Shown here: positions 23,703-31,614 of the stretch, in pieces | Numbering within the stretch: the stretch's first letter is position 1 | How the letters are laid out: each line of letters opens with the position of its first letter | NCBI RefSeq assembly: GCF_025464955.1 | Contig: NZ_JAODNM010000124.1 | Location: forward strand, 310,001 to 374,000 | Reading direction: 5' to 3' | DNA length: 64,000 bases | From: Amycolatopsis sp. | Lineage (GTDB): Bacteria > Actinomycetota > Actinomycetes > Mycobacteriales > Pseudonocardiaceae | The notes under the pieces: model-generated | What the model saw: the letters and a program-made list of their open reading frames with translations, nothing else | Databases searched by the model: none | Told to the model about the DNA's origin: nothing | Made by a program: the position numbers and the translations under genes

Positions 23703-24542
23703 CTAGCCGTTTCTGGTCGAACCGACGAGCCGGTCCTTGAGTTCGCGGGTGTGCCGCCTGCTGACCGGCAGCACCTTCTCCTCGTTGCCGATGACCACCT
23801 GGTAACCGCCCTGGCCCATCCGCAGCTCGGTGATCAGGCTGAGCGCGACCAGGAACGACCGGTGGATGCGGACGAAACCCGCCTTCTCCCAGCGCTCTTC
23901 CAGCTGCGCGAGCGGAATGCGCACCAGGTGGCTGCCGTCGGTGGTGAACAGGCGCGCGTAGTCGCCCTGTGCCTCGACCCAGCGCACCGACGACCGCGGG
24001 ATGAGTTTCGTGGTGCCGGCCAGCTCGACCGGGATGACCTCGTCGTCGTTTTTCACCGGCGCCGCACCCGGACCGGCCGCCGCCTCGGGCATCGGCGTGG
24101 CCTGCAGTTTCTCCACGACGCGCTGGATCGCCCTGTCCAGCCGATCCTGCTTGCACGGCTTGAGCACGTAGTCGACCGCTCCGAGCTCGAAGGCGTTGAC
24201 CGCCTCGTCGTCGCGGCCGGTGACGAACACGAGCAGCGGCGCGGGCCGGAGCGCGTTGAGCACGCGTGACATCTCCATCCCGGACAGGCCGGGCATCGTG
24301 ATGTCGGCGAACACGGCGTCGACCGGGGCCAACCCGCGCTCCTTGCGCGCCCGGAACTCCGGGTCGTCGGAGGCGATGAGCTTCCGCAGCGCCTCGGAAG
24401 CGTCGACCGCCTCGTGCACGGTCCCGATCACCGGGTTGGAGTTGAGGCAGTGGACTAGTTCGGACAAACCAGGGAGCTCGTCGTCCACGGCGAGGACAAC
24501 GAGTCGGCGGGTATCATCGTGCGCACTCACAGTGACTCGCAT
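23703..24542 (-). CDS. LytTR-family response regulator
   Basis: This 279-residue regulator has an N-terminal receiver domain: VVLAVDDELPGLSEL with the acidic pair, phospho-acceptor Asp in VFADITMPGLSGMEM, LLVFVTGRDDEAVNAF, and Lys in VDYVLKPCKQDRL. After a linker comes the LytTR DNA-binding domain (KLIPRSSVRWVEAQGDYARL, VRIHRSFLVALSLI, LPVSRRHTRELKDRL). It should be phosphorylated by the LytS-type kinase encoded two genes upstream and activate the symporter genes downstream. ATG 24542 is used; a GTG 12 bases downstream (MSAHDD) is an alternative start. Confidence 0.92.
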   Translation of the reverse strand: MRVTVSAHDDTRRLVVLAVDDELPGLSELVHCLNSNPVIGTVHEAVDASEALRKLIASDDPEFRARKERGLAPVDAVFADITMPGLSGMEMSRVLNALRPAPLLVFVTGRDDEAVNAFELGAVDYVLKPCKQDRLDRAIQRVVEKLQATPMPEAAAGPGAAPVKNDDEVIPVELAGTTKLIPRSSVRWVEAQGDYARLFTTDGSHLVRIPLAQLEERWEKAGFVRIHRSFLVALSLITELRMGQGGYQVVIGNEEKVLPVSRRHTRELKDRLVGSTRNG

Positions 24543-24635
24543 CCTGCCTATTGCAAGCGGTTCTGTCCAGCCTGTCGGACCTGGTCGCACCGAAGAGATA
24601 CCAGCATCCGCCCCAGAACCCACACACAGTGCTCC

Positions 24636-25481
24636 CTAGAGGCCGAAGCGGGACCACGCGGCTTTCTGGGTGACGGCGTCGAGGAGGGCGCTCGCGGCGG
24701 CGGGTGCGCCGATGCCGAGCTTCGCCAGCAGCGGCCGCTTCGGCTCGGCGACGGAGATCTCCGCGTCCGGGTACCGCTGGGCAATCACCTGGCGGAGGCT
24801 GCCGAGACCGTCGATCAGGCCGAGCTCCAGCGCTTTCTTGCCGAGCCAGACGTCGCCGGTGAAGAGGTCCTCGGTGTCGGTCAGGCGGTCACCACGGCGT
24901 TCCTTGACCCAGTCGACGAACAACTCGTGGAGCTGGCTGTGCATCTTTTTCAGCCACTCGACGTCCTCGGGCTTCTCCGGGCTGAACGGATCGAGCCGGG
25001 ACTTGTTCGCGCCCGCGGTGTGCAGCCGCCGCTCGACGCCGAACCGCTCGAGCAGCCCGCTGAACCCGAAGCCGCCGCTGATCACGCCGATCGACCCGAC
25101 CATCGACGTCCGGTGCGCGTAGATCTCGTCGGCGGCGCACGCGAGCCAGTACCCGCCGGACGCGGCGACGTCCTCGGTGAACGCCAGCACCGGCACGCCC
25201 TTGTCGTCGGCGAGCTGCCGGATCCGCTCGGCCACCAGGCCGGACTGCGTCGGCGCGCCGCCCGGCGAGTTGATCAGCAACGCGACGGCCTTGAGCCGAT
25301 CGAAGCCGAATGCCCTGGTCAGCGCCGATTCCACGGCCGAGAGATTGATCGAGCCCCTGGCCAGCGGTGACGGCGAAGGCGTGATCACGCCCTGCAGCTT
25401 CACCACGGCCACCACGTCGGCACGCTCGCCGCGGTCGCCCAGCATCGGGATCCGGGAAGTCAACTTGTCCGTCACACTCAT
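24636..25481 (-). CDS. S49 family peptidase (SppA-like)
   Basis: This 281-residue protein is related to signal peptide peptidase A. It has VVAVVKLQGVITP, KAVALLINSPGGAPTQSG, and the nucleophile motif FTEDVAASGGYWLACAADEI, with Ser after AA. The catalytic lysine region is HRTSMVGSIGVISGGFGFSG. GDVWLGKKALELGLIDGLG closes the domain. No signal peptide or membrane helix is seen, so it may be cytoplasmic or peripheral. It sits between the kinase and the response regulator of a two-component system, an unusual place. Its start lies in a 14-base tandem duplication that creates an upstream ATG. Confidence 0.9.
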   Translation of the reverse strand: MSVTDKLTSRIPMLGDRGERADVVAVVKLQGVITPSPSPLARGSINLSAVESALTRAFGFDRLKAVALLINSPGGAPTQSGLVAERIRQLADDKGVPVLAFTEDVAASGGYWLACAADEIYAHRTSMVGSIGVISGGFGFSGLLERFGVERRLHTAGANKSRLDPFSPEKPEDVEWLKKMHSQLHELFVDWVKERRGDRLTDTEDLFTGDVWLGKKALELGLIDGLGSLRQVIAQRYPDAEISVAEPKRPLLAKLGIGAPAAASALLDAVTQKAAWSRFGL

Positions 25482-25497
25482 GCCGTCACACTCATGC
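25470..25497 (-). repeat. 14-base tandem duplication over the S49 peptidase start
   Basis: Read on the minus strand, GCATGAGTGTGACG occurs twice in perfect tandem (25497-25484 and 25483-25470). The first copy's ATG (25495) opens a five-codon frame (MSVTA) whose TGA overlaps the ATG of the peptidase (25481). The result is a minimal leader peptide coupled to the real gene. No Shine-Dalgarno precedes either ATG. Confidence 0.7.
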
Positions 25498-25516
25498 AAA
25501 CCAGCGTACTGGCGGG

Positions 25517-26797
25517 TCAGCGGGGCAGCGCCCCGCGACGCGTGCCGTTGCCGCCGTTGACGGCGCGCCGGTCGGAGCCCTGCGACGGCACCTCCGGCGA
25601 CAGGTCCGGCAGCTTCGGCTGGACCCCGCGGAGGAACTTCGGCACCCGAAGCGTCACCTTCATGCCCGCGCCCGGCGCGGTCTCGACGGCCACCGCGTAG
25701 TTCAGGCCGTAGACGCGCTGCATGCGCTGGCTGATGTTGCCGAGGCCGACGTGCGCGCCGGTGCTGTGCGAGCTGCGGACCCCGTCGAGCCGCGCGGGAT
25801 CCATGCCGATGCCGTCGTCCTCGACGCTGATCAGCGCGTCGGCGCCGGCGTCCTCGGCGATGACGGTGATCATGCCGCCGCCGGACTTGCTCGCCAGTCC
25901 ATGCTTGACAGCGTTCTCCACCAGCGGCTGGATGATCAGGAACGGCACCACCACCGACAGCACCTCGGGCGCGATCTTCATCCGGAACACGAGCTTGCCG
26001 CCGAAGCGGGCGTTCTCGATGGTCAAGTACCGGTCGACGTTGCGCAGCTCCTCGGCGAGCGAGGTGTACATGCCGGAGTCACGAAACTGGTACCTCGTGA
26101 AGTCGGCGAACTCCTGCAGCAGCTCACGCGCCTCCTCCGGGTCGGTCCGGATCAGCGAGGAGATCGTGTTCAGCGCGTTGTAGACGAAGTGCGGCGAGAT
26201 CTGCGCCCGCAGCGCCTTGATCTCGGCCTGCTGGAGCTGGCTCTTCGACTCGTCGAGCCGGGCGAGCTCGAACTGCGTGCAGACGAACTGCGCCACCGCG
26301 TCCGCCATCTGCACCAGCCGGCCGTGGGTGCGGCCGACCACGATCAGCGCGGCTTCGGTCTCCCCCTCGACGAGCAGCGGCACGATCACGGCGGTCTTCA
26401 TCCGGCAGGTGCCACGGTGGTTGCAGGGCATCCGGTTGTGCTTGACGACCTCGCGGCGGTGCCGTCGGATGGCGGCGCCGATCCCGTCGACCAGGTCGAC
26501 GTAGTGCTCGTTCGCTTCGCCTTCCCAGGACAGGAGGGTGCCCTCACTGTCCGTGATGCCCACCGCGACGCAGCCGAGCATCGCGTACATGCCCCTGGTG
26601 ATCTTGTCCGCGGCGTCCTCGTCGAGCCCTTCCCGCAGGTCGGGGGTCGCTTTGGACAGACCATGGACGGCATTGAGCACCGCGTCCTCGATGATGTTGC
26701 TCGGGCGGTGCGCCTTGATCAGCAGGATCACGACCGCGACCGCGAGCAGGACGACGAGACCCCACGGGACTATCTGCGCAATCGCCAGGCCGGACAC
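25517..26797 (-). CDS. LytS-type sensor histidine kinase
   Basis: This 426-residue kinase has one N-terminal transmembrane helix (IAQIVPWGLVVLLAVAVVIL). A GAF-like sensory region follows (about 50-215: MYAMLGCVAVGITDSEGTLL, CNHRGTCRMKTAVIVPLLVE). The His_kinase domain has phospho-His in AQISPHFVYNALNTISSLI. The ATPase domain has PLVENAVKHGL and SVEDDGIGMD, then GLGNISQRMQRVYG. The Cys-x5-Cys pair in the GAF region could bind a ligand or metal; this is only a possibility. The start GTG 26797 places the membrane helix at the N-terminus. Related LytS/LytTR systems (YpdAB, BtsSR) sense pyruvate and induce transporters, which fits the symporter downstream. Confidence 0.9.
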   Translation of the reverse strand: MSGLAIAQIVPWGLVVLLAVAVVILLIKAHRPSNIIEDAVLNAVHGLSKATPDLREGLDEDAADKITRGMYAMLGCVAVGITDSEGTLLSWEGEANEHYVDLVDGIGAAIRRHRREVVKHNRMPCNHRGTCRMKTAVIVPLLVEGETEAALIVVGRTHGRLVQMADAVAQFVCTQFELARLDESKSQLQQAEIKALRAQISPHFVYNALNTISSLIRTDPEEARELLQEFADFTRYQFRDSGMYTSLAEELRNVDRYLTIENARFGGKLVFRMKIAPEVLSVVVPFLIIQPLVENAVKHGLASKSGGGMITVIAEDAGADALISVEDDGIGMDPARLDGVRSSHSTGAHVGLGNISQRMQRVYGLNYAVAVETAPGAGMKVTLRVPKFLRGVQPKLPDLSPEVPSQGSDRRAVNGGNGTRRGALPR

Positions 26798-26961
26798 GCC
26801 GTCAATGCTCTGCGCTCGACCAACCGGGTGCAAGGGCTGCAACCCACTTTCTGTGCACTTGTGACGACAATCGGTGGGGTGGATCCTACCCAAACCCCGC
26901 CTGTTGACCTGCTGGTCACTCCCCGTGCCCAACGGCCGCGGCCTCCTGCTGAGCAGGAGCG

Positions 26962-27813
26962 CTACTTGAGCAGCCGGGACAGCCGGCGGTCGGCCAGCGG
27001 CTTACCGCCGGTCTGGCAGGTCGGGCAGTACTGGAAAGACTTGTCCGCGAACGAGATCTCGCGGACGGTGTCGCCGCAGACCGGGCACGGCAGCCCCGTA
27101 CGCGCGTGGACGCGCAGGCCGGATCGCTTCTCGCCCTTGAGCCGCGCGGCCGACTGGCCGACCGAACGCGTTACCGCGCTGTTCAGGACTTCTTGCAGGG
27201 CGTCGGCGAGCCTGTCCAGCGCCTCCGGAGCGAGTTTGCCGACCGTCGCGTACGGGGACAGCTTGGCGGTGTGCATGATCTCGTCGGAATAGGCGTTGCC
27301 GACCCCGGCGAGCAGCGTCTGGTCCGTCAGTGCGGTCTTGAGCCGCGCGGTGCGGCCGTCGAACAGCTGCTCGAGCTGTTCACGGCCCAGCGTCAGCGCG
27401 TCCGGTCCGAGCCGCGCGATGCTCGGGACCTCCTGAGGATCCTTGACGATCCACACGGCGAGGCCCTTCTTGGTCCCGGCTTCGGTGAGGTCGAACCCTG
27501 GGCCGCCCAGGTGCACACGCAGTGAGATGGGGCCCTTGCCGGGCTTGAGGGGTGTCTGGGCGAGCGCGTCGGACCAGCGGAGCCAACCGGCACGCGCGAG
27601 GTGCGTGACTAGGTGCAGATCGCCGCAGACGAGGTCGAGGTGCTTCCCGAACCGCCCGGCGCCGGTCACTTCGTGTCCGTGGAGTTCGGTCCACGGCGGA
27701 ACCGCGGTCTTCAGCACGCTCAGTGAGGCCACGTCGATGCGGCTCACCGTCCGGCCGACCGCGTGTTCGCGCAGGTGGTGGGCCAGTGCTTCGACTTCGG
27801 GCAACTCGGGCAC
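26962..27813 (-). CDS. Fpg/Nei family DNA glycosylase
   Basis: This 283-residue base-excision repair glycosylase/AP lyase starts with the catalytic N-terminus PELPEVEALAHHL (Pro and Glu after removal of Met). It continues with GRFGKHLDLVCGD, the helix-two-turn-helix DQTLLAGVGNAYSDEIMHTA, and ends with a zinc finger CPVCGDTVREIS...YCPTCQTGG. The lysine-rich loop and overall length fit the Fpg/Nei group of actinobacteria, but the exact damage preference (8-oxoG versus oxidised pyrimidines) is not clear. GTG 27813 is the only reasonable start. It follows the 146-residue membrane protein gene by 18 bases on the same strand. Confidence 0.92.
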   Translation of the reverse strand: MPELPEVEALAHHLREHAVGRTVSRIDVASLSVLKTAVPPWTELHGHEVTGAGRFGKHLDLVCGDLHLVTHLARAGWLRWSDALAQTPLKPGKGPISLRVHLGGPGFDLTEAGTKKGLAVWIVKDPQEVPSIARLGPDALTLGREQLEQLFDGRTARLKTALTDQTLLAGVGNAYSDEIMHTAKLSPYATVGKLAPEALDRLADALQEVLNSAVTRSVGQSAARLKGEKRSGLRVHARTGLPCPVCGDTVREISFADKSFQYCPTCQTGGKPLADRRLSRLLK

Positions 27814-27831
27814 AGCACCGAGTCTGCTTGG

Positions 27832-28272
27832 CTACTCGACCGGATGCAACGGGCCGTCGAAGTCCGGTAGCGAATGCCGCTGGATGGTCTTGGCGATCCT
27901 GGTGACCTCGGGACGGACGGCCATCATCCCGCGCACGGTCCCGACCCAGCGTTCCGACGGCCGTTCGCCGGTCAGGTCGCCCTCGGTCTCCGCCACGACG
28001 GTCCAGGGACGGCGAAGGATCCAGCGCAGCGGGAAGAACAGCACGATGAGCAGCAGCGCCAGCAGCACCCAGGCGGGTATCTGCACACGGTCGGGCTTCC
28101 AGATGACGAGCGCGCCCCCCAGCACCACGGCCAGTACCGCCATCGCGATGCCCGGGGTATACCCCCCTGCGGCATCATGTTCGAAGGCGGAGGAGGTCGC
28201 CGGCGGGCGCCACTCCAGTTCGGCGCGGACCACCCAATCGCGGCCGTCCTCGCCCTGCACCTGCCGATCCAT
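27832..28272 (-). CDS. Two-span membrane protein of unknown function
   Basis: This 146-residue protein has a soluble N-terminus (WVVRAELEWRPPATSSAFEH) and two transmembrane helices (PGIAMAVLAVVLGGALVIW and IPAWVLLALLLIVLFFPLRW). A soluble tail follows, containing RRPWTVVAETEGD and WVGTVRGMMAVRPEVTRIAK. I do not recognise the family with certainty; similar proteins occur next to Fpg/Nei genes in related actinomycetes. AGGAGG 4 bases before ATG 28272 fixes the start. Confidence 0.7.
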   Translation of the reverse strand: MDRQVQGEDGRDWVVRAELEWRPPATSSAFEHDAAGGYTPGIAMAVLAVVLGGALVIWKPDRVQIPAWVLLALLLIVLFFPLRWILRRPWTVVAETEGDLTGERPSERWVGTVRGMMAVRPEVTRIAKTIQRHSLPDFDGPLHPVE

Positions 28273-28371
28273 CGGTCCTCCTGCGCCACGACCGCTCACG
28301 GTGAGCGCGTTCAACCGTACCGTGGTCGAGACCGCCTTCGCGAGCCCGGAAAGTGCCTTTTGTGGTTCCCC

Positions 28372-30087
28372 CTACGGGGTGACCGCCGAAGGACTGAACT
28401 CCGTGGTCGTCACGATCACGACCGTGGTGGTGGACGAGGTCGAGGTGATGGTCACCGTCCGGGTGGCGGTGCCGTCCGAGTACTGGGTGGTCTCGGTCCG
28501 CGTGGTCTCCGGCTGGGACGTTTCCGGCTGGGTGGTCTCGGACTGGGAGGTGTCCGACTGCCCGCTCGGGGTCGGCGTGACCGATGGTGAGTCCGGGTTC
28601 CCGTCGGACCGGCTCTCACCGGTGGACGTGGGCGTGGTGCTCGTGGTGCTCGACGGATCGGTGGTCGGGTCGGGGGTACCGCTTTCGGACGTGGCGGGCG
28701 GGTTCGGGCCGCAGCCCGTAGTCGGAGCCGGCAGCGGCGGCACGGCCTGGTTCGTGGTGGTCGCCTTCGTCGGCGTCCTGTTCGGCTTGGACAACGTCGT
28801 GACCGGCGCGTTCGTGCCTTCCGGGGTGGTTTCGTAGCCGGGGTCGCCCCCGGGCGGGGCGTCGTCACGCGCTCCCGGCGTCGACGCCTTCGTCGGCACA
28901 GCCGGCTGACCGGCTCCCGCAGCCGGCACTGCCGGAGCGCCGCCCTGAGGCTGCGCAGGCGAGTACACGTTGGCCGGGACGTAACCGGAGCCGCCCGCGG
29001 AGCGCTGCGTACCGCGGCCTGGCAGAGCCGGATTCCGCACCGAAAGCTCGCCGATACCCATCGCGACCTGCGGCGGCAGCGGGACCGGCGGAACCGGCTG
29101 CACGATCGTCAGTTCGGGCGATCGACTGCCGTCCAGTCCGACGATCTGGGTCGAATCCGGCCCGAACACCACCGGCCCGACAGCCACGCCGAACGCGCCG
29201 GCCGCGGCCGTCGACGCCAGTGCCAGCCCCACTTTGACCTTGGAGCCGAACAGCAGGCTCTTCGCCGCCGTCAGCCAGCCGCCGGCCGCCCCGCTCAGGG
29301 CGAGCCCGGCCGCGGGCACCAGCAGCACGATGACCCCGGCGTGCGCGCGCAGCGACGAGCAAACGTCCCGCAGCTCGTCGTGGGTCGCCCGACACGAGGA
29401 ACAACCGAGCAGGTGGGTCCTGATGCGCTGCGCTTCGGTGCCGGTGACGCTGCCCGCGGTGAACCCGCCCAGCTTCTCGACCACCGCACGGCAGCCGTCC
29501 GAACTGCGGTTGACCGCCAGGTGAGCCTGCAAGTAAGCCGCGCGCAGCCCCTGCCGGGCCCGGCGGGCCAAAGCGGCCGTCGCGTTCGCGCTGAGGCCGA
29601 AGTGCGGCGCGACCATCGCGGGCTGCTCACCCTCGACCTCGGTCTGCCACAACACCGTGCGCCAGCGCTCGGGCAGGCTGGTGAACGCCGTGGTGATCAG
29701 CGTGTGCTCGGCGGACCGGGCGTTCGTGTCCGCCCCGGCGCCCGCCCGGAAGGTCAGCTCGTCGTCGCTGACCGGGACGTCCCGGCGCGCGCCGTGCCAT
29801 TCCCAGGACACCCGGCGGGCGACTGTCAGCAGGTAGGCGCGAACGTAGTCCCGCGGCCCCGCGCCTCGGCGCAGCGCCTGCAGGACGCGGAAAAACGTCT
29901 CCGCGGTGATGTCCTCGGCCTCGGACTGGTCCGAGGCGACGCTGTGCGCCAGCCGTCGGACAGCGGCGGCATGCAGCTCGAACAACTCGCCGAAGGCGGC
30001 GTCCTCACCGTCTCTGAGCCGTTGGAGAAGCGCCTGCTCGTCGGATCCCGAGGCCGCCTGTGGCGGCATCGTGCCCTGCTCGGTCAT
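28372..30087 (-). CDS. One-piece ECF sigma factor with zinc-finger anti-sigma and extracytoplasmic domains
   Basis: This 571-residue protein starts as an ECF sigma factor. Region 2 is GEDAAFGELFELHAAAVRRL, SEAEDITAETFFRVLQALRR, VRAYLLTVARRVSWEWHGAR; region 4 is LPERWRTVLWQTEVEGEQPA, PHFGLSANATAALARRARQG. It continues into a zinc-finger-like motif HLLGCSSC (H-x3-C-x2-C) as in anti-sigma factors. One transmembrane helix follows (VIVLLVPAAGLALSGAAG, about 275-295), with a second hydrophobic stretch. A tail of about 240 residues rich in Pro, Ser and Thr should lie outside the cell. This matches the ECF groups with fused C-terminal regulatory domains (ECF52/53-like). ATG 30087 is selected, with GGAGG 11 bases upstream; upstream starts are also open. 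Confidence 0.85.
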   Translation of the reverse strand: MTEQGTMPPQAASGSDEQALLQRLRDGEDAAFGELFELHAAAVRRLAHSVASDQSEAEDITAETFFRVLQALRRGAGPRDYVRAYLLTVARRVSWEWHGARRDVPVSDDELTFRAGAGADTNARSAEHTLITTAFTSLPERWRTVLWQTEVEGEQPAMVAPHFGLSANATAALARRARQGLRAAYLQAHLAVNRSSDGCRAVVEKLGGFTAGSVTGTEAQRIRTHLLGCSSCRATHDELRDVCSSLRAHAGVIVLLVPAAGLALSGAAGGWLTAAKSLLFGSKVKVGLALASTAAAGAFGVAVGPVVFGPDSTQIVGLDGSRSPELTIVQPVPPVPLPPQVAMGIGELSVRNPALPGRGTQRSAGGSGYVPANVYSPAQPQGGAPAVPAAGAGQPAVPTKASTPGARDDAPPGGDPGYETTPEGTNAPVTTLSKPNRTPTKATTTNQAVPPLPAPTTGCGPNPPATSESGTPDPTTDPSSTTSTTPTSTGESRSDGNPDSPSVTPTPSGQSDTSQSETTQPETSQPETTRTETTQYSDGTATRTVTITSTSSTTTVVIVTTTEFSPSAVTP

Positions 30088-30268
30088 CCGGCCAGGCACC
30101 TCCTCCCCCGAAGGACTCACCGTTCGGTCGAATGGGGACACCATACGGAGCGAAACGGCCGTCGTCACCCCTTGTACGTCAGACGTAACCCGCACGGGTC
30201 GGTCAGGGGGGTGTGAACGCCTCCCGGACCGTCGTCTATAGTTGCCTAAGCACAGAGCAACACAATGT

Positions 30269-30341
30269 GCGGACGTGGCGCAGCTGGTAGCGCATCACCT
30301 TGCCAAGGTGAGGGTCGCGAGTTCGAATCTCGTCGTCCGCT
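30269..30341 (+). tRNA. tRNA-Gly (anticodon GCC)
   Basis: The 73-base gene folds as a cloverleaf: acceptor GCGGACG/CGTCCGC, D-stem GCGC/GCGC, anticodon stem TCACC/GGTGA around loop TTGCCAA (anticodon GCC), and T-stem GCGAG/CTCGT around TTCGAAT. The discriminator is U and no CCA is encoded. A strong terminator hairpin follows 10 bases downstream. Confidence 0.97.
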
Positions 30342-30350
30342 CAGAAGCAA

Positions 30351-30391
30351 AATCAGGGCCCCGGTCAGGCAAGACGACCGGGGCCCTGATT
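30351..30391 (+). terminator. Terminator after tRNA-Gly
   Basis: AATCAGGGCCCCGGTC (30351-30366) and GACCGGGGCCCTGATT (30376-30391) make a perfect 16-base stem with a 9-base loop, followed by TCTTG. It ends the tRNA transcript. Confidence 0.9.
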
Positions 30392-30453
30392 CTTGTTCCC
30401 ACCTTGTTTACTCCCCCCGGAACGTTCCGGAACTGCCGGTAGACCATTTGCGA

Positions 30454-30469
30454 ACTGGTCTAGACCATC
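30454..30469. promoter_or_regulatory. DasR-responsive element (dre), site 1
   Basis: ACTGGTCTAGACCATC contains the full palindromic core TGGTCTAGACCA of the dre site bound by the GntR regulator DasR in streptomycetes (14 of 16 consensus positions). It lies 114 bases before the LPMO start. DasR represses chitin-utilisation genes and releases DNA on binding glucosamine-6-phosphate. Confidence 0.85.
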
Positions 30470-30504
30470 TCGCGGAATGGGCGGTTAGTCGGATTGGGCT
30501 GATT

Positions 30505-30520
30505 AGTGGTTCAGACCATT
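30505..30520. promoter_or_regulatory. dre-like site 2
   Basis: AGTGGTTCAGACCATT agrees with the dre consensus at 13 of 16 positions; the two central bases are swapped. It lies 48 bases before the LPMO ATG. The decamer AGACCATTTG overlapping it (30513-30522) recurs at 30441-30450, giving a third half-site near site 1. Confidence 0.6.
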
Positions 30521-30567
30521 TGTGGTATGCGTCACACTCGGTGACACATCCTGCGAGAGGAGTAGCG

Positions 30568-31155
30568 ATGCGGAAGAAGCTGCTTGCGGCCATGGGGGTC
30601 GCGCTGGCCCTGCCGATCATCTTCGCCGGGTTCGCGTCCGGTCACGGCTACACCCAGAATCCGCCCAGCCGGTCCTACAACTGCGCACAGGGCGTGGTGA
30701 AGAACTGCGGAGACATCCAGTACGAACCCCAGAGTGTCGAAGCGCCGAAGGGCTTCCCGGGAGCCGGCCCGGCCGACGGGAAGATCTGCTCGGGGGCGAT
30801 CGCCCGGTTCGCCCAGCTCGACGACCCGCGCGGCGGGACCTGGCCCACCAAGGCACTGACCAGCGGGGCGAACTTCACCTTCACCTGGACGCTCACCGCC
30901 GCCCACGCGTCGACGTCGTTCCGGTACTTCGTCACCAAGAACGGCTGGAACCCCAGCCAACCCCTGACCAGGGCCGCCCTCGACCCGGCCCCGTTCCTGA
31001 CGGTGCCGTTCAACGGCGCCAGGCCGCCGCTGACGGTCACCCACGCGGGCAAACTCCCGTCCGGCAAGACCGGCCGCCACCTGATCCTCGGCGTGTGGGA
31101 CATCGCGGACACCACGAACGCGTTCTACTCCTGCGCCGACGTCAGCTTCTCCTGA
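30568..31155 (+). CDS. Secreted AA10 lytic polysaccharide monooxygenase (chitin-type)
   Basis: This 195-residue protein has a Sec signal peptide (MRKKLLAAMGVALALPIIFA) cut after ASG, so that the mature protein begins with His26 (HGYTQNPPSRSYNC). That N-terminal histidine and the one in TAAHASTSFRYFVTKNGWNP form the copper histidine brace. VTHAGKLPSGKTGRHLILGV and AFYSCADVSF complete the AA10 (CBM33) domain. No extra carbohydrate-binding module follows. AGGAG 5 bases before the ATG fixes the start; the longer open frame upstream covers the tRNA gene and is not coding. Two dre-like sites indicate DasR/GlcNAc control, which supports chitin as the substrate. Confidence 0.95.
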   Translation: MRKKLLAAMGVALALPIIFAGFASGHGYTQNPPSRSYNCAQGVVKNCGDIQYEPQSVEAPKGFPGAGPADGKICSGAIARFAQLDDPRGGTWPTKALTSGANFTFTWTLTAAHASTSFRYFVTKNGWNPSQPLTRAALDPAPFLTVPFNGARPPLTVTHAGKLPSGKTGRHLILGVWDIADTTNAFYSCADVSFS

Positions 31156-31191
31156 GCGGATTCGGGCCCTTGGGGTCTTTGCGCGGTAGGT

Positions 31192-31229
31192 GTGCACGAC
31201 CCCTCAGTGCCACCTGAGGGGTCGTGCAC
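31192..31229. terminator. 16-bp perfect hairpin after LPMO gene
   Basis: GTGCACGACCCCTCAG (31192-31207) and its reverse complement (31214-31229) form a stem with a 6-base loop between the convergent LPMO and YiaAB genes. It is a likely bidirectional terminator. Confidence 0.8.
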
Positions 31230-31239
31230 AACCCCAGGA

Positions 31240-31533
31240 TCAGGCGGCCTGGCGGAAGGGGTCGTGTTCGGCGAGGAGCTTGTCGAGCCTGGCCTGGTCG
31301 ACCCGGCTCACCAGGTAGCTGTCCTCCTGGCGGTCGCGGACGCATTTCGCCAGCGTGAACGCCGAGGTGACGGTGAAGAGCATGCCGACGGCGAGGAAGG
31401 CGCGAACCCAGCCGTCGACGGGCAGGAACGCGATCCCGATCGAGACCGCGAGCAGTGCGAGGCCGAAGGCGAGAGCGGCCTGCGCGAAGAAGGCCGCCGT
31501 CGTAGGTGCCGAGGAAGAACCTGCTTTTGTCAT
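31240..31533 (-). CDS. YiaA/YiaB family two-helix membrane protein
   Basis: This 97-residue protein with two transmembrane helices (FFAQAALAFGLALLAVSIGI and VRAFLAVGMLFTVTSAFTLA) matches the YiaAB two-helix domain, followed by the conserved tail KCVRDRQEDSYLVSRVDQAR. The function of the family is not known. ATG 31533 is the best start, although no clear ribosome site precedes it. Confidence 0.8.
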   Translation of the reverse strand: MTKAGSSSAPTTAAFFAQAALAFGLALLAVSIGIAFLPVDGWVRAFLAVGMLFTVTSAFTLAKCVRDRQEDSYLVSRVDQARLDKLLAEHDPFRQAA

Positions 31534-31614
31534 GGGGAAACCCTGCGCCGAAGCGCCGGGGATGTCTTGAGTACGGCTACTCAACCCGCGGTTTCAGTAC
31601 GGACACGGCGTGTC

